DNA of 64,000 nt from Bordetella ansorpii (GCF_900078315.1 NZ_FKBS01000025.1:1-64000); one strand, 5' to 3'. Counted from the first letter of the stretch, positions 40,834 to 49,354 are shown. The notes: a model not told the origin generated them from the letters alone. Numbers and translations: made by a program.

Positions 40834-41277
40834 TCAGGCCTCGCCCGGCGCGGGGCGCCCCCACCAGCGGGCCCGCAATTTATCGTAGGCCAGGTTGTAG
40901 AAAAACGCATACGGCAGGTAGAACGCCAGCAGGCCGATATCCAGCAGTAGCGCCTGCCACAGTCCGATGCCCAGCCACAGCGCCGCCAGCGGCACGACGA
41001 TCAGCACCAGCCCACCCTCGAAACCGATAGCGTGCAGCACGCGCACCGGCACGCTGCGGCGCAGGCCCCAGCGGCGCTCCATCCGCTCGAAGCCGGCGTT
41101 GTAGGCCATGTTCCAGAACAGCGCCACCAGGGCGATGGCGGCGGTCAGCAGGCCCATGTCCAGCACGGACTCGTGCATGGCCCAGGCCGCCGCGGGCGCG
41201 CTCAGGACAATGGCGATGATTTCGAAGAAAAAGGCGTGCAGGAAACGCTCTTTCAGGGACTTGGCGGGTGACTTCAT
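40834..41277 (-). CDS. PACE family efflux transporter
   Basis: 147-residue inner-membrane protein made of two bacterial-transmembrane-pair domains, four membrane segments (about 12-33, 41-60, 83-105, 108-130). The first has the conserved Glu in FFFEIIAIVLSAPAAAW and the repeated NMAYNAGFERMERRWG motif, echoed by FYNLAYDKLRARWWG. Members such as AceI export chlorhexidine and other biocides, or natural polyamines such as cadaverine. No regulator gene is adjacent. Confidence 0.9.
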   Translation of the reverse strand: MKSPAKSLKERFLHAFFFEIIAIVLSAPAAAWAMHESVLDMGLLTAAIALVALFWNMAYNAGFERMERRWGLRRSVPVRVLHAIGFEGGLVLIVVPLAALWLGIGLWQALLLDIGLLAFYLPYAFFYNLAYDKLRARWWGRPAPGEA

Positions 41278-41321
41278 GGAGGTTTCCGACCTGTCGGGGC
41301 CGGCGGCTGCGCGTTGGGATG

Positions 41322-42203
41322 TCAGGACGCAGCGTGGACCATACCCGATTCGCGCGCACCGTGCCTGCGCAGCGCGCCGAAACGCGAAACGTAAACCCTA
41401 TTGACCTCCAGCCACGTGGACAACGCCGGCCGCGACAGCACCTCGTATTCGGCGGCGCGTTGCGCTGACAGCCCATCCGGATAGCTCGCCGAGGGCGCCG
41501 CGGGATGGCACATCAGCAGGTCGCCATCACGGGCAGCACGCAGCCAGGCGTACAGGCGCTGCGAATAGGCGGCGGCGCCGCCGCTCAATCCATAGACGCC
41601 CAACAGGCCATTGTTCTGGCCCCAGCCGCCTTCCCGGGCCTGGCGCCGCAAGGCGCGTGCGCCCAGCGCGCCGATGACGCGCGCCTTGAATACGTCCGCC
41701 GGGCGCTGGCCCTGCTGCGCGCCGGGCACGGTGCAGCGCAGCCAGGGCTGGCCATGCCCATAGCGCTCGCGCAGCGCGGCCAGCAGGCGCCGGCGCACCA
41801 CGGGCAATTGATGCACGTGCTGGTGGCCATCGACGTAATCGGGCGCGCGGCGCACGGCCAGTTCGAACGCATCCAGTTGGCAACGGATGGCGGCGTCGAT
41901 CCACGACGCATCCAGCAGGCCGGCGTAGGCGCTGGCGATCAGGCCGGGCAGGCTCAGCCCCGGGCTGCCTTCCATCGGCTCGGTCAGGTTCAGGTGCAGG
42001 CCCAGATCGACGCCGGCATCGCGCGCCGCCGTGGCATGCGCGGCAAACGCGGGCCCCGTGGACAGGCAGCTGACCGCGCTGACCCGGCCCATGTCCACCA
42101 GGCCCAGGATGCCCTCATCAACCGCGGAATTCATGCCAAAATCGTCGGCGCACACGATGATGCGGCGCCTGTCTCCCGTCTCGGCCCAGAGATCATCCCT
42201 CAA
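41322..42203 (-). CDS. lgmC: ChbG/HpnK (YdjC-like) deacetylase, LgmC type
   Basis: Carbohydrate deacetylase of the YdjC fold. It begins RRRIIVCADDFGMN (metal Asp-Asp), continues LGLHLNLTEP and DGHQHVHQLPVV (metal His), and ends near residue 293. No ATG is available; a TTG at 42203 is the most plausible start. In Bordetella, LgmC is thought to remove the acetyl group from a lipid-linked GlcNAc so that glucosamine can be moved to lipid A. Gene neighbours (GtrA-like, ArnT-like and GT2 genes) support that role. Start site uncertain. Confidence 0.82.
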   Translation of the reverse strand: MRDDLWAETGDRRRIIVCADDFGMNSAVDEGILGLVDMGRVSAVSCLSTGPAFAAHATAARDAGVDLGLHLNLTEPMEGSPGLSLPGLIASAYAGLLDASWIDAAIRCQLDAFELAVRRAPDYVDGHQHVHQLPVVRRRLLAALRERYGHGQPWLRCTVPGAQQGQRPADVFKARVIGALGARALRRQAREGGWGQNNGLLGVYGLSGGAAAYSQRLYAWLRAARDGDLLMCHPAAPSASYPDGLSAQRAAEYEVLSRPALSTWLEVNRVYVSRFGALRRHGARESGMVHAAS

Positions 42204-42212
42204 CCCATTCTC

Positions 42213-42608
42213 ATGTCCGCGCTTGCCAAACAGATCGCCTGGTTCATCGCGGTGGGTTGCGCCGCCGCGGCCACCCACTGGAGCGTGGCCATCGCCGGCG
42301 TCGAAGGACTGGACCTGCCTCCCCTTGGCGCCAACGCCCTGGGATGGCTGGTTGCCTTCCTGGTGTCTTTCTACGGTCATTACCGCCTCACGTTCCGCCA
42401 TGCCGCAACGCCCTGGATTGTGGCCGCGCGGCGTTTCTTTCTCATTTCGGCCTGCGGTTTCGCCGTGAACGAAGCCGCGTACGCCTGGCTGCTGCACGCC
42501 ACGCCGTTGCCGTACGACGTGCTGCTGGCCCTCATCCTGCTGGGCCTGGCCGGGCTGACGTTCCTGGCGAGCCGGCTGTGGGCGTTCCGTCGCAGACCGA
42601 CTGCCTGA
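42213..42608 (+). CDS. lgmD: GtrA-like flippase, LgmD type
   Basis: 131-residue membrane protein with four membrane segments (AKQIAWFIAVGCAAAATHWSV, GWLVAFLVSFYGHYRLTF, RFFLISACGFAVNEAAYAW, LLALILLGLAGLTFLASRLWAF) typical of GtrA flippases that move undecaprenyl-phosphate-sugar across the inner membrane. Its start is 9 bp from the probable start of the divergent lgmC, and its last 77 bp overlap the 3' end of lgmB. Assigned to the lipid A glucosamine pathway from context. Confidence 0.85.
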   Translation: MSALAKQIAWFIAVGCAAAATHWSVAIAGVEGLDLPPLGANALGWLVAFLVSFYGHYRLTFRHAATPWIVAARRFFLISACGFAVNEAAYAWLLHATPLPYDVLLALILLGLAGLTFLASRLWAFRRRPTA

Positions 42609-44163
42609 GATCGGGGCCGCTTTCCAGCAACCACACCCGGCGCTTGCCCTCGGCGAACTGGGGATGCGTACCGGACAGGCCCGGATACGTGTCCTCGTCG
42701 CCCGGTTCGCCCCATACCCAGAACCGGGCGCCGGGCTGGGCGCTGCACAGGCGCTTGCGCAACACCGGCGTGGTCACCAGGACCTCCTGCGCCACCTTGG
42801 GATCGAACCCGCCCGCGTCGTACAGTTCCTTGCGCCAGTTGTCGCGCCTGGCGATGTTGGGGCTGTCCCAATGGTCGACGACCCAGAACGGCGTCCTGGA
42901 CTTGGTATAGAACCCCAGGTCGAACGGATAGGCGTGCAGCGATACGGTGGTGTCGCCAGGCTGCATGCGGGCCGCCACCTGCGGCGCAATGGCCGCGGCG
43001 CCGCCGCGCGGCCGGCCGGCGGCGATGCTCACGGCCAGCACGCAGACCACTGCGGCCACGGTCAGGCTTGCCGCCACCAGGCGGCCAGGCGGCAGTTCGG
43101 AGGTGGCGCGCTGGCGGGCGTCCCGCAAGACCTCGCCCACCAGGAAGGCCAGCGGCGGCAGCGCCGGCAGGATGTAGCCCACCAGCTTGGAGGCCGGCAA
43201 CGAAAAGAACACCAGTACCACGCCGAGCCAGATGGCCATCAGGGGGCGCAGGCCATCCGCATCGTCCGCGCACCAGAAGCGCTTGCGGAACATGCCGCCC
43301 GACCACAGCGACCACGGCAGCGCCAGGCCGGCCAGCACGGGCAGATAGAACCAGAACGGCTGGGCATTGTTGAAGCCCGTCTCGGCGAAGCGCTGGAAGT
43401 GCTGGTAGACGAAGAAGTAATGGAAGAAGCCGGGAAAGCGCTCCTGCATCATCCAGAACCACGGCACGCCCACCACGGCGAACGCCACGATGGCGGGCGG
43501 CCAGAGCAGCGCCAGGAAACCTCGGCCGTCCCGCCGCCACAGCAGCCACAGGGCCAAGGCGCCGCCCGGCAGCACGATGCCGATCAGCCCCTTGGCCAGC
43601 ACGGCCAGGGCCGCGAGCACCGCGGTCGCCACGGCCATGCTGCGCCAGGCGCGCCCACGGGCACGCCGCAGCACCGTATCGGCGCCCGCCAGCACGCACA
43701 GGCTGATCATGCCGGCCACGGACATGTCCAGGTTGGCGAACTGCGCGCCGCCGTAGAACAGCGGCGTCGTCGCCAGCACCAGCACGGCCATGCGCGCGGC
43801 GGTCGCATCGCGATAGCGGCGCACGAAAGCGTACATGGCGGCGAGGGCGGCCCAGGCGATCAGCAGCGAGGGCAGGCGCGCGGCGATCTCGCTCAGGCCG
43901 AACACGCGCATCGACAAAGCGGCCAGCCAGTAGAACAGCGGCGGCTTGTGGAAGTACGGCATGCCGTCCAGCAGCGGCACGCTCAGGTCGCCGCTGCGCA
44001 GCATCTCCCACGCCACACCGGCATAGCGGCCTTCATCAGGCAGCGTCAGCGGACGCACCCAGGCCAGGAGCACCAGCCACACCGCGGCGGCCAGCAGAAC
44101 GGGCACAGGCGAGCCGCGCCAATAACCGCGCAGGCGCGCGGTGAAATCCGACGTCGAGTTCAT
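42532..44163 (-). CDS. lgmB: ArnT-like glycosyltransferase family 39 protein, LgmB type
   Basis: 543-residue polytopic glycosyltransferase (about 12 membrane segments, C-terminal periplasmic part) with the catalytic LPDEGRYAGVAWEMLRSGD loop near residue 41 and HKPPLFYWLAALSMRVFGLSE. ArnT enzymes transfer an amino-sugar from undecaprenyl phosphate to lipid A; the Bordetella orthologue LgmB adds glucosamine to lipid A phosphates, reducing charge and raising resistance to cationic peptides. The ATG overlaps the lgmA stop as ATGA. The open frame runs far upstream through lgmA in another phase and is not used. Confidence 0.88.
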   Translation of the reverse strand: MNSTSDFTARLRGYWRGSPVPVLLAAAVWLVLLAWVRPLTLPDEGRYAGVAWEMLRSGDLSVPLLDGMPYFHKPPLFYWLAALSMRVFGLSEIAARLPSLLIAWAALAAMYAFVRRYRDATAARMAVLVLATTPLFYGGAQFANLDMSVAGMISLCVLAGADTVLRRARGRAWRSMAVATAVLAALAVLAKGLIGIVLPGGALALWLLWRRDGRGFLALLWPPAIVAFAVVGVPWFWMMQERFPGFFHYFFVYQHFQRFAETGFNNAQPFWFYLPVLAGLALPWSLWSGGMFRKRFWCADDADGLRPLMAIWLGVVLVFFSLPASKLVGYILPALPPLAFLVGEVLRDARQRATSELPPGRLVAASLTVAAVVCVLAVSIAAGRPRGGAAAIAPQVAARMQPGDTTVSLHAYPFDLGFYTKSRTPFWVVDHWDSPNIARRDNWRKELYDAGGFDPKVAQEVLVTTPVLRKRLCSAQPGARFWVWGEPGDEDTYPGLSGTHPQFAEGKRRVWLLESGPDLRQSVCDGTPTAGSPGTSARPGPAG

Positions 44164-45218
44164 TGCGTCTGCGCCGCCCGGGCCTGGCGGGCGCGGCCAC
44201 GCCGCTGCCTGGCGATGAAGAGGGGACGTTCCTTCACTTCGTCGAAGATGCGGGCCACGTACTCGCCCATCACCCCCAGCGAGAGCAGGTTGATGCCGGC
44301 GAAGAACAGCAGCGCCGTCACGATCGTGGTCCAGCCGGATACCGGGTTGCCTTCCAGCAGGAAGCTGCCGACCAGGAAGCAGCCATAGCAGAACGAGAAG
44401 AATGCGAAGATCGCGCCGACCAGGCTGGCCACGCGCAGCGGCCAGGTGGTGAAAGCCGTCAGGCCGTCGGCGGCCAACGCGATCAGCTTCCACAGGTTGA
44501 AGCGGCTCTTGCCGTGGTGGCGCTCCATCGGCATGTACGGCAGCGGCTCGGCTCGAAAACCGACCCAGGCGTACAGCCCCTTCATGAAGCGGGTGCGCTC
44601 GGGCAAGGCGATCAGCGCCTCGACGACCTTGCGGTCCATCAGGCGGAAGTCGCCGGCGTGCGCGGGCACCTTCACGCCGCGCGTGCCGTTGAGCATGCGG
44701 TAGAACATCTTCGCGCCCGTGCGCTTGATCCAGCCCTCGTCGACGCGGTCGCGGCGCACGGCATAGACCATGTCGGCGCCATCGCGCCAGCGCTCGAGCA
44801 TCTGGGGAATCAGTTCGGGCGGATGCTGCATGTCCGCGTCCAGGCAGATCACGGCGTCGCCATCGGCGGCTTCCAGGCCCGCGGCCAGCGCGGCTTCCTT
44901 GCCGAAGTTGCGCGACAGCTGCACGTAGCGCATGCCGTCCACGGCGCTCCAGTGCGCCATCAGGCCCGGGGTGGCGTCGGTGCTGCCATCGTCGACCACG
45001 ATGATCTCCCAGCCGGCGCAATGACGCTCCAGCAACGCGCGCAGCGTGGGCAGGATGATGGTCAGGTTCTCGTACTCGTTCAGGCAGGGGATGATGCAGC
45101 TGACGGTTCCGCTGGCGAGAAAACCGGGCTCGGCCGCCGAGGGGCTGGCCAGAAGGGCCGAGTCGCCGGCCGGCCCGGCTGCCGGCCAGGCCGGCAGGTT
45201 TCTTTCGAGCGAGTTCAT
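44160..45218 (-). CDS. lgmA: GT2 glycosyltransferase (GtrB/DPM1-like), LgmA type
   Basis: 352-residue family 2 glycosyltransferase with a catalytic domain (VSCIIPCLNEYENL, IIVVDDGSTD, CLDADMQHPPELIP as the DxD region) and two C-terminal membrane helices (about 260-285, 300-325), as in GtrB and ArnC, which load undecaprenyl phosphate with a sugar. First gene of lgmA-lgmB, coupled by ATGA; in the pathway it would make undecaprenyl-phosphate GlcNAc. The ATG giving MNSLERN was chosen over a GTG four codons upstream. A perfect 17-bp palindrome lies 67 bp upstream. Confidence 0.86.
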   Translation of the reverse strand: MNSLERNLPAWPAAGPAGDSALLASPSAAEPGFLASGTVSCIIPCLNEYENLTIILPTLRALLERHCAGWEIIVVDDGSTDATPGLMAHWSAVDGMRYVQLSRNFGKEAALAAGLEAADGDAVICLDADMQHPPELIPQMLERWRDGADMVYAVRRDRVDEGWIKRTGAKMFYRMLNGTRGVKVPAHAGDFRLMDRKVVEALIALPERTRFMKGLYAWVGFRAEPLPYMPMERHHGKSRFNLWKLIALAADGLTAFTTWPLRVASLVGAIFAFFSFCYGCFLVGSFLLEGNPVSGWTTIVTALLFFAGINLLSLGVMGEYVARIFDEVKERPLFIARQRRGRARQARAAQTQ

Positions 45219-45284
45219 CGCATGCACCACATCCGTCGATCAGGAGTGGCGCAGTATGCGGAGCGATTCGTCGAATTTTCGTTG

Positions 45285-45301
45285 AATCGTTATCAACGAT
45301 T
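45285..45301. promoter_or_regulatory. 17-bp palindrome upstream of lgmA
   Basis: AATCGTTATCAACGATT has perfect 7-bp arms and lies in a short AT-rich stretch 67 bp before the lgmA start. It is a likely operator for an unidentified regulator of lipid A modification. In Bordetella pertussis this pathway is under Bvg control, but the site does not obviously match a BvgA box. Confidence 0.5.
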
Positions 45302-45478
45302 TTTATCTGCCGCATCGCCCCCGAATCCGCATGTCCTCGCCGCCATCCGACCCGCGTGGCGGGTTCTTGAGCGCTCAGCGCCTGCTTCGCGCAGGCGGTG
45401 ACGGCGCCGCCCGGCAGCAAGGCATCGGCGGAACCAAACGCGGCACGGGTCCTGCGCCGACGCCCGCTGCCGGTACGC

Positions 45479-46468
45479 TCAGCCTTCGGGCTGGATCTTC
45501 GCCTGGCGAATGACGTCGGCATACTTCTGCCGTTCGGCGCGCCCGAAATCGGCATAGCGTTGCCGGCTGCCGCCGCCATCCTCCGCGCCGACCTGCGCCA
45601 GGCGTTCGATCACGTCGGGCATGGCCAGGATCTTCACGATGTCGGCATTCATGCGGTCGGCCATCGGCGCCGGCACGCCGGCCGGCCCGTCCACGGCGAA
45701 CCAGATGCTGGCCTCGAAGCCTTCGTAGCCCTGCTCGGCCACGGTCGGCACGCCGAGATGCGACGGCGAACGCCTGGCCAACGTCTGCGCCAGCGCCAGC
45801 ACCTTGCCGGACTTTATCAGCGGCGTGGCCGTGGTCATGCCCTCGAAAGCGTAGTGCACGTGGCCGCCCATCAGGTCCGTCATCAACGGCGCCGAGCCCT
45901 TGTACGGCACATGCAGCACGTCGATGCCCGCGCGCGCCTTGAAGACCTCCAGCGCCAGATGCTGCGCGGATCCCGTGCCCGCCGACCCGAAGATGATCTT
46001 GCCGGGCTGGCGCTTGCACAGCGCCACCAGCTCGGGCAGCGTCTTGGCCGGCTGGTCGACGTTGCCGACCAGGATGGTGGGCGTCTTGCCGATCAGCGCA
46101 ATGGGCGTGAAGTCCTTCTCCACCGAATAGCCCAGCTTGGGCTGCAGGCCCGGCGCAATGCCGTGGCTGTTGATGTGCGTCAGCAGCAGCGTGTTGCCAT
46201 CGCCCGTCTGCTTGGCGACGTGATCGGCGCCGATCACGCCTGCCGCCCCCGCGCGGTTCTCGACGATCACGGGAATGCCCCATTCGGCGCCCAGCTTCTG
46301 CGCCAGCAGGCGGGCCAGCACGTCGGTGCCGCCGCCCGCGGGAAAGCCCACCACGATACGGACCGGCCCGGCGGGCAGCGTGCCCTGCTGTGCGCGCGCG
46401 GCGGGCGCGCCGAAGGCGGCCAGGGCCGCCGTGCTCGCGGCCGTGGCGAGGAACTGTCTGCGTTGCAT
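45479..46468 (-). CDS. Bug family (TctC-like) tricarboxylate-type binding protein
   Basis: 329-residue periplasmic solute-binding protein. The N-terminus MQRRQFLATAAS has a twin-arginine-like motif, with a signal peptide to about residue 26 (ARAQ). Family marks: PVRIVVGFPAGGGTDVLARLLAQ and VENRAGAAGVIGADHVA, and VPYKGSAPLMTDLMGGHV. No tctBA genes are adjacent. It lies downstream of an enolase-superfamily enzyme gene on the same strand, which suggests that both handle one carboxylate. Confidence 0.92.
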   Translation of the reverse strand: MQRRQFLATAASTAALAAFGAPAARAQQGTLPAGPVRIVVGFPAGGGTDVLARLLAQKLGAEWGIPVIVENRAGAAGVIGADHVAKQTGDGNTLLLTHINSHGIAPGLQPKLGYSVEKDFTPIALIGKTPTILVGNVDQPAKTLPELVALCKRQPGKIIFGSAGTGSAQHLALEVFKARAGIDVLHVPYKGSAPLMTDLMGGHVHYAFEGMTTATPLIKSGKVLALAQTLARRSPSHLGVPTVAEQGYEGFEASIWFAVDGPAGVPAPMADRMNADIVKILAMPDVIERLAQVGAEDGGGSRQRYADFGRAERQKYADVIRQAKIQPEG

Positions 46469-46544
46469 GTGTTGTCTCCTGTGCGCCCTATGCCGGGCGC
46501 GTTGTCGTTATGCGTGTTGGCCTGGGTGGCCGTTATGCCGGACC

Positions 46545-46573
46545 GCCCGCATGCGGCTCACCTGCATGCGGGC
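46545..46573. terminator. hairpin between enolase-superfamily gene and bug gene
   Basis: A perfect 10-bp stem (GCCCGCATGC/GCATGCGGGC) with a 9-nt loop lies 48 bp after the upstream gene. There is no T run. It may be a transcript-stabilising or partial termination element between the enzyme and binding-protein genes. Confidence 0.4.
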
Positions 46574-46620
46574 CACCCGTAACGGGATGGCCCCGGAGGC
46601 AGGCCGCCGCAAGCGTCATC

Positions 46621-47745
46621 TCAGCGCACGGAAACCCACTTGCCGTAGCGGGTCACCTGCTGCTCGTCGAACGAGAATCCCAGGCCCGGCGTCTGGTGCA
46701 GGATGACGCGGCCATTCTTGTGATCCAGTTGGCGGTCGACCAGACGGCGGAAGTTCAGCACCTGGTCGTCCCAGAAGAACTCGACGTAGCGCGCGTTGGG
46801 CGTGGCGGCCACCAGCGGCGCGTGCAGATCGTGGAACCAGTGCGGGCACACCACCACGCCGTAGCTGGCGGCGGTGGCCGCGATGCGCTTCCATTCGGTG
46901 ATGCCGCCGCATACGGCCGCATCCGTCTGCAGGATGCCGGCCGCGCCCTTGTCCAGCAGCTCCTTGTGATACCAGCGGCCATAGCCGATCTCGGCGGTGG
47001 CGATCGGCACGCGGGTCAGCCTGGCCAGCTTGGCGTGGCTGTCGATGTCGTCCGGCCCGAAGGGTTCCTCGATGAAGTACGGGTCGTACTGCTCGAAGCG
47101 GCTGACGTACTGCATGGCCTGCGTGACGTCGGCCCAGGCATTGTTGCAATCCATCATCACCTCGACGTCCGGCCCCACGGCGTCGCGCGCGGCTTTCAGG
47201 CGCGCCTCTTCCTCGCGCGGCGACAGGCGGCCCGTCTTCATCTTCACGGCCTTGAAGCCCTTGGCCGCGTAGCTGGCCATTTCGTCGCCCAGCATGGCGG
47301 GCGTCTTGCCTTCCAGGTAATAGCCGCCGCTGGCATAAGCGGGCACGCTGTCCAGTTCGACCGCGCCCAGGTAGCGGTGCAGCGGCAGGCCGACCGCCTT
47401 GGCGTTCAGGTCCCACAGCGCCGTATCCAGCGCGCTGATGGCGCGCATCACCGTGCCCTGCCGGCCTTGCAGCAGGGACTCCTGGTACATGTCGCGCCAC
47501 AGGCCTTCGACGCCGTGCGGATCGCGGCCCAGCAGCACGGGGGCCAGCAAATCCTTCACCGCGGCCTCGAAGAGGCTGCCGCCGGTGCTGCCCACGTAGC
47601 AGAAGCCGATGCCTTCGATGCCCTGGTCGGTGCGCACCTTCACCAGGCCGTAGTGGCGCGTGCTGACGGTGCGGTTGGAGAACGAGGTGACTTTGTCGAG
47701 CGGAACGGCGGCGGCGCAGACGTCGATGGAAACGATCTTGGACAT
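46621..47745 (-). CDS. mandelate racemase/muconate lactonizing enzyme family protein
   Basis: 374-residue enolase-superfamily enzyme: N-terminal capping domain (1-125) and a TIM barrel. Catalytic features visible: KMKTGR (K-x-K base), metal ligands in MMDCNNAW (Asp), FIEEPF (Glu) and ATAEIGYG (Glu), and a His in PHWFHDLHAP. This fits a sugar-acid dehydratase or mandelate racemase-like reaction on a 2-hydroxycarboxylate. Start chosen after an AGGAGCCTCC site. Divergent from a LysR gene and followed by a Bug binding protein, forming a probable small catabolic unit. Confidence 0.88.
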   Translation of the reverse strand: MSKIVSIDVCAAAVPLDKVTSFSNRTVSTRHYGLVKVRTDQGIEGIGFCYVGSTGGSLFEAAVKDLLAPVLLGRDPHGVEGLWRDMYQESLLQGRQGTVMRAISALDTALWDLNAKAVGLPLHRYLGAVELDSVPAYASGGYYLEGKTPAMLGDEMASYAAKGFKAVKMKTGRLSPREEEARLKAARDAVGPDVEVMMDCNNAWADVTQAMQYVSRFEQYDPYFIEEPFGPDDIDSHAKLARLTRVPIATAEIGYGRWYHKELLDKGAAGILQTDAAVCGGITEWKRIAATAASYGVVVCPHWFHDLHAPLVAATPNARYVEFFWDDQVLNFRRLVDRQLDHKNGRVILHQTPGLGFSFDEQQVTRYGKWVSVR

Positions 47746-47912
47746 GGAGGCTCCTGTTGAAACGTGCCGCCGGACGACCCGGACCGGCACCGATGCCCGC
47801 CATTCTTGCGGCGATGGAACAACGCTCCAACCTCTTTTCAATGACTTCAGAAAAAGTTAAAAGTGATTTTTATGTTTTCGGCCACAGCCGCTCGCCGGGC
47901 CGATTGGCGATC

Positions 47913-48776
47913 ATGGACTCCCGCTTCCTGCACACCTTCACCATCGTGGCCGAACGCGGCTCCATCGCCGAGGCGGCCCGCCACCTGGGCCTGACGCCCA
48001 CCTCGGTGGCGCAGCGCCTGCGCGCGCTGGAGGACGAACTGGGCAGCCGCCTGATCGTGCGGGCAGGCCGCACCGTCAAGCCCACCGTGGCCGGGCTGCG
48101 GGTGCTGGATCACGCCCAGGCGGTGCTGCGCGAGGTGCGGGATCTGAAATCGGCAGCGTCCGACACCGACCTGCCCGCCGGCCCGTTGCGCATGGGCGCC
48201 ACGCCCACCGCGCTGACCGGCATCTTCCCGCCCATGCTCAAGCGCTGGGTGGCCCGCCATCCGCAGATCGAAATCTACATCGAGCCCGCGTCGACCAGTC
48301 TCTTGTATGAACGGGTGCTGAGTGGCCATCTGGATGCCGCCGTGCTGGTGCACCCCCTGTTCGACCTGCCCAAGACCTGCGGCTGGCACAGCCTGCGCGA
48401 GGAAAAGCTGGTCCTGCTGACACCAGCGAGCATGGCGATGCACGATGCGCTGCGGACCGCCGCCGACGAGCCTTTCATCCGCTACGACCGGAATGTGGTG
48501 GCGGGCAAACTGGCGGACGAATACCTGGCGGCGCAAGGCATACGCCCGAAGGTCAGGTTCGAGCTGGACGGGATCGAGTCGATCGCCAAGCTGGTGTCCG
48601 AAGGGCTGGGGGTATCGGTGCTGCCGGACTGGCCGGTGGTGGGGGCTTTTCCCGCCAACCTGAAGAAGTGGGCGTTGCCCACGCCCTGCCCGTCGAGAAC
48701 GGTGGGCGCGCTATGGCTGCGATCCAGCGTGCGTACCCCGCTGGTGCAGGCGTTCTTGAAGATGGCCCAGGCCTGA
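47913..48776 (+). CDS. LysR family transcriptional regulator (divergent from enolase-superfamily gene)
   Basis: 287 residues with helix-turn-helix FTIVAERGSIAEAARHLGLTPTSVAQRLRALEDELG and an effector-binding domain. The start at MDSRFLHTF was chosen; the frame extends upstream through AT-rich DNA that should be the divergent promoter. It lies 167 bp from the enolase-superfamily gene and is the likely regulator of that gene and the following Bug gene. Confidence 0.88.
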   Translation: MDSRFLHTFTIVAERGSIAEAARHLGLTPTSVAQRLRALEDELGSRLIVRAGRTVKPTVAGLRVLDHAQAVLREVRDLKSAASDTDLPAGPLRMGATPTALTGIFPPMLKRWVARHPQIEIYIEPASTSLLYERVLSGHLDAAVLVHPLFDLPKTCGWHSLREEKLVLLTPASMAMHDALRTAADEPFIRYDRNVVAGKLADEYLAAQGIRPKVRFELDGIESIAKLVSEGLGVSVLPDWPVVGAFPANLKKWALPTPCPSRTVGALWLRSSVRTPLVQAFLKMAQA

Positions 48777-48800
48777 AGCACCCTTGAACGGCTGAGCGCT

Positions 48801-49079
48801 CTACGCGTGCTGATGCACTTTCAACCAGGCGCGCAGCGCGTCGTTCATTCTTCTCTGCCACCCGGGTCCACCCGCCTTGAATGCGTCGACGACATCGCGG
48901 TCATACCGCACGGACAACAACACCTTGGGCTGTGCCGAACGCGGGCGTCCCACACGGCGCATCTGCCGGATGTCGGACGCGCTCTGTTCATAGGTGTCCG
49001 GGTCGGCGGCGATGCCGCGATTGATCGCTTCGTCCTCTTCCGCGGACGGGATGATCAGATCTTTTCTACGATTCGACAT
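48801..49079 (-). CDS. brnA: BrnA-family antitoxin
   Basis: 92-residue type II antitoxin. The N-terminal half (DLIIPSAEEDEAINRGIAADPD) wraps the BrnT toxin in characterised systems, and the C-terminal ribbon-helix-helix (KVLLSVRYDRDVVDAFKAGGPGWQRRMNDALRAWL) binds the operator. It overlaps the toxin frame by 14 bp, as usual for brnTA. The antitoxin appears intact while the toxin does not. Confidence 0.9.
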   Translation of the reverse strand: MSNRRKDLIIPSAEEDEAINRGIAADPDTYEQSASDIRQMRRVGRPRSAQPKVLLSVRYDRDVVDAFKAGGPGWQRRMNDALRAWLKVHQHA

Positions 49080-49333
49080 ACGCCTTCACCTCCCTGGAGT
49101 TTGCCTTGCGCAAGCTGATGATGTGCATGGCGCCGCCTCGCTGCGTGAAGACCACGCAATAAAGCCGCCGGCCGATGATGGCGAATCCGACCTCTCGCAC
49201 CTCTCCGTAATCACGGCGGGTATCGGGCCTGGCCATGACTTCCGGCCAATCGATCTGGCACGCCAGTTGCAGCGACAGACCATGCTTGTGCATGGTTGCT
49301 CTGTTCTTTACCGGGATCGAAAGTAATCTGCAC
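49066..49333 (-). pseudogene. brnT: BrnT-family toxin, frameshifted near the 5' end
   Basis: RNase toxin of the BrnTA system. From a GTG at 49333 the first codons read MQITFDP, the expected BrnT start. At 49311-49315 one extra base puts the rest in another frame, where it continues VKNRATMHKHGLSL and later WPDTRRDYGE-like and RRLYCVVF segments to the end. The distance from GTG to stop is 268 nt, one more than a multiple of three. The likely result is an inactive toxin, unless translation begins at the internal ATG (MHKHGLSL) without the first strand. Confidence 0.78.
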
Positions 49334-49344
49334 TCTGGAATTAT

Positions 49345-49354
49345 TGTAGCTACA
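49345..49354. promoter_or_regulatory. TGTAGCTACA palindrome before brnT
   Basis: A perfect 10-bp palindrome overlaps a TACAAT -10-like element on the minus strand (49349-49344 region), 12 bp upstream of the brnT GTG. BrnA represses its own promoter in known systems, so this is the probable operator. Confidence 0.5.

Noticed and set aside
42532-45579. Single 1015-codon minus-strand frame read as one glycosyltransferase
   Set aside because: Only the last 543 codons are protein-like (lgmB). The upstream part is the wrong frame of lgmA, and the ATGA junction at 44160-44163 gives the real start.
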